From positions 1 through 5,903 of the forward strand of contig CAMWWA010000084.1 in assembly GCA_947177825.1 (NCBI GenBank): DNA of 5,903 nt, in the 5' to 3' direction. The position numbers and the translations under genes were made by a program. Shown piece by piece: positions 5,062 through 5,903 of the stretch. Below the pieces are notes generated by a model, which was given only the letters and a program-made list of their open reading frames with translations, had not been told where the DNA came from and did no database searches. Origin of the DNA: an uncultured Clostridia bacterium. Lineage in GTDB: Bacteria; Bacillota; Clostridia; Christensenellales; Borkfalkiaceae. The number at the start of each line of letters is the position of its first letter. The first letter of the stretch is position 1.

Positions 5062-5903
5062 ATGGATAAAATTGCGATTGTTACGGATTCCAATTCCGGT
5101 ATCACGCAGGAAGAGGGTAAAAATATCGGAGTCTTTGTAGTGCCTATGCCGTTTACTGTTGACGGTGTGGAATATCTGGAGGATATATCTATTACGCAGG
5201 AAAAGTTTTTCGGGCTTTTGGAGAACGGTGCGGATGTAACTACGTCCCAGCCCTCTCAAATCTATCTGGAAGAATTATGGAAGGATTTGCTCGATTCTTA
5301 CGAACAAATCATTTATATTCCCATGTCAAGCGGTCTGAGCGCAACCTGCGAAAACGCAAAGAAGTTTGCGGAAGGGTTTAACGGCAGAGTTCACGTCGTA
5401 GATAATTTGAGAATTTCCGTTCCGCAGAAGATAAGCGTTTATGAAGCCGCGCGCATGGTAAAGGACGGTAAACCGGTAGAGGAAATTTTGGAACACCTTG
5501 AAAATACGACAGGGAAATATTCGATTTACATAACGTTGAGCGTGTTGAAATATTTAAAAAAAGGGGGCAGAATTACGCCTGCCGCCGCAGCTCTCGGTGA
5601 TATGTTTAAATTGAAACCTATCTTATCGTCACGGGGTCAAAGCTTTGATAAGTTTGCGGTTGCTTTGTCTATAGGACAGGCAAAGAAGAGAATGATACAG
5701 CAGATAAAAAATGAACTCGATACGGAGTTCAAATGCGAATACGAGCAGGGCAAAATGGCGCTTTTGGTTGCTTATTCGAAATTTAAAGATGAGGGCGTGA
5801 AATTTGCAAAAGAAATAGAACGGGAATTTCCGGATATGAAAGTCCTTTACGTTGACCCGCTGTCATTAAGCGTTGCCTGCCATACGGGCGCAGGTGCGCT
5901 GGG
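5062..5903 (+). CDS. DegV family fatty-acid-binding protein (3' end cut by the window)
   Basis: There are 280 complete codons and no stop; family members usually run about 280-295 residues, so little is missing. DegV/FakB proteins hold a fatty acid for phosphorylation by the kinase FakA, which feeds exogenous fatty acids into phospholipid synthesis. Visible marks are IVTDSNSGI (6-14), the TSQPS motif (61-65) and SSGLSATC (89-96), which contribute the carboxylate-binding hydroxyls in the family, then LKYLKKGGRI (162-171), LKPIL, and HTGAGAL (274-280) near the C-terminus. GGAG (5050-5053) lies 8 nt before the ATG. It follows marR by 54 bp with no terminator or convincing promoter between them, so co-transcription is likely. 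Which fatty acid is bound, and whether FakA is nearby, cannot be seen. Confidence 0.9.
   Translation, partial: MDKIAIVTDSNSGITQEEGKNIGVFVVPMPFTVDGVEYLEDISITQEKFFGLLENGADVTTSQPSQIYLEELWKDLLDSYEQIIYIPMSSGLSATCENAKKFAEGFNGRVHVVDNLRISVPQKISVYEAARMVKDGKPVEEILEHLENTTGKYSIYITLSVLKYLKKGGRITPAAAALGDMFKLKPILSSRGQSFDKFAVALSIGQAKKRMIQQIKNELDTEFKCEYEQGKMALLVAYSKFKDEGVKFAKEIEREFPDMKVLYVDPLSLSVACHTGAGAL

Noticed and set aside
5014..5259. Minus-strand open frame opposite the start of degV
   Set aside because: It is antisense to a well-supported DegV gene and has no domain or promoter support.

Overview
The window looks like a chromosomal piece of a low-to-mid GC Gram-positive anaerobe, most likely an uncultured Clostridia member (Christensenellales/Oscillospirales-like gut Bacillota). 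This is inferred from consensus sigma-A promoters, strong purine-rich ribosome binding sites, U-tailed terminators, a signal-peptide plus beta-helix surface protein with Cys/His/Trp repeats, and DegV, MarR and TIGR04076 proteins. No rRNA, tRNA, CRISPR array, insertion sequence or phage gene is visible.

Layout, all genes on the + strand. (1) 1-78 may be the last 25 codons of an upstream gene. (2) 92-120 is a near-perfect extended -10 promoter. (3) 127-244 is a structured 5' leader with three consecutive hairpins. The second is a textbook intrinsic terminator lying upstream of the gene it would serve, and the third abuts the ribosome binding site. (4) 245-2992 encodes a 915-residue secreted, membrane-anchored beta-helix protein. 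(5) 3022-3056 is a terminator whose 3' arm supplies the -35 box of the next promoter. (6) 3113-4379 is a compact three-gene operon: a TIGR04076 protein, an ABM-fold monooxygenase-like protein and a flavin reductase-like FMN protein. It ends in a terminator that repeats the previous one exactly over 34 nt. (7) 4467-4548 is a promoter bracketed by two related palindromes, followed by a MarR regulator (4558-5007) and a DegV-family fatty-acid-binding protein (5062 to the window edge, lacking only its last residues).

The surface protein appears to have its own transcript, with control possible in the leader at the level of termination and translation. The three-gene operon is a probable flavin/redox module of unknown substrate. 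The MarR gene carries a perfect palindrome over its transcription start, so autorepression is likely, and degV 54 bp downstream is probably in the same transcript, suggesting a lipid-linked regulator/binding-protein pair.

The item most worth following is the leader at 127-244. The G-rich loop of its first hairpin is complementary to the 5' arm of the terminator, which would make a pseudoknot antiterminator possible. I do not recognise it as a known riboswitch class.
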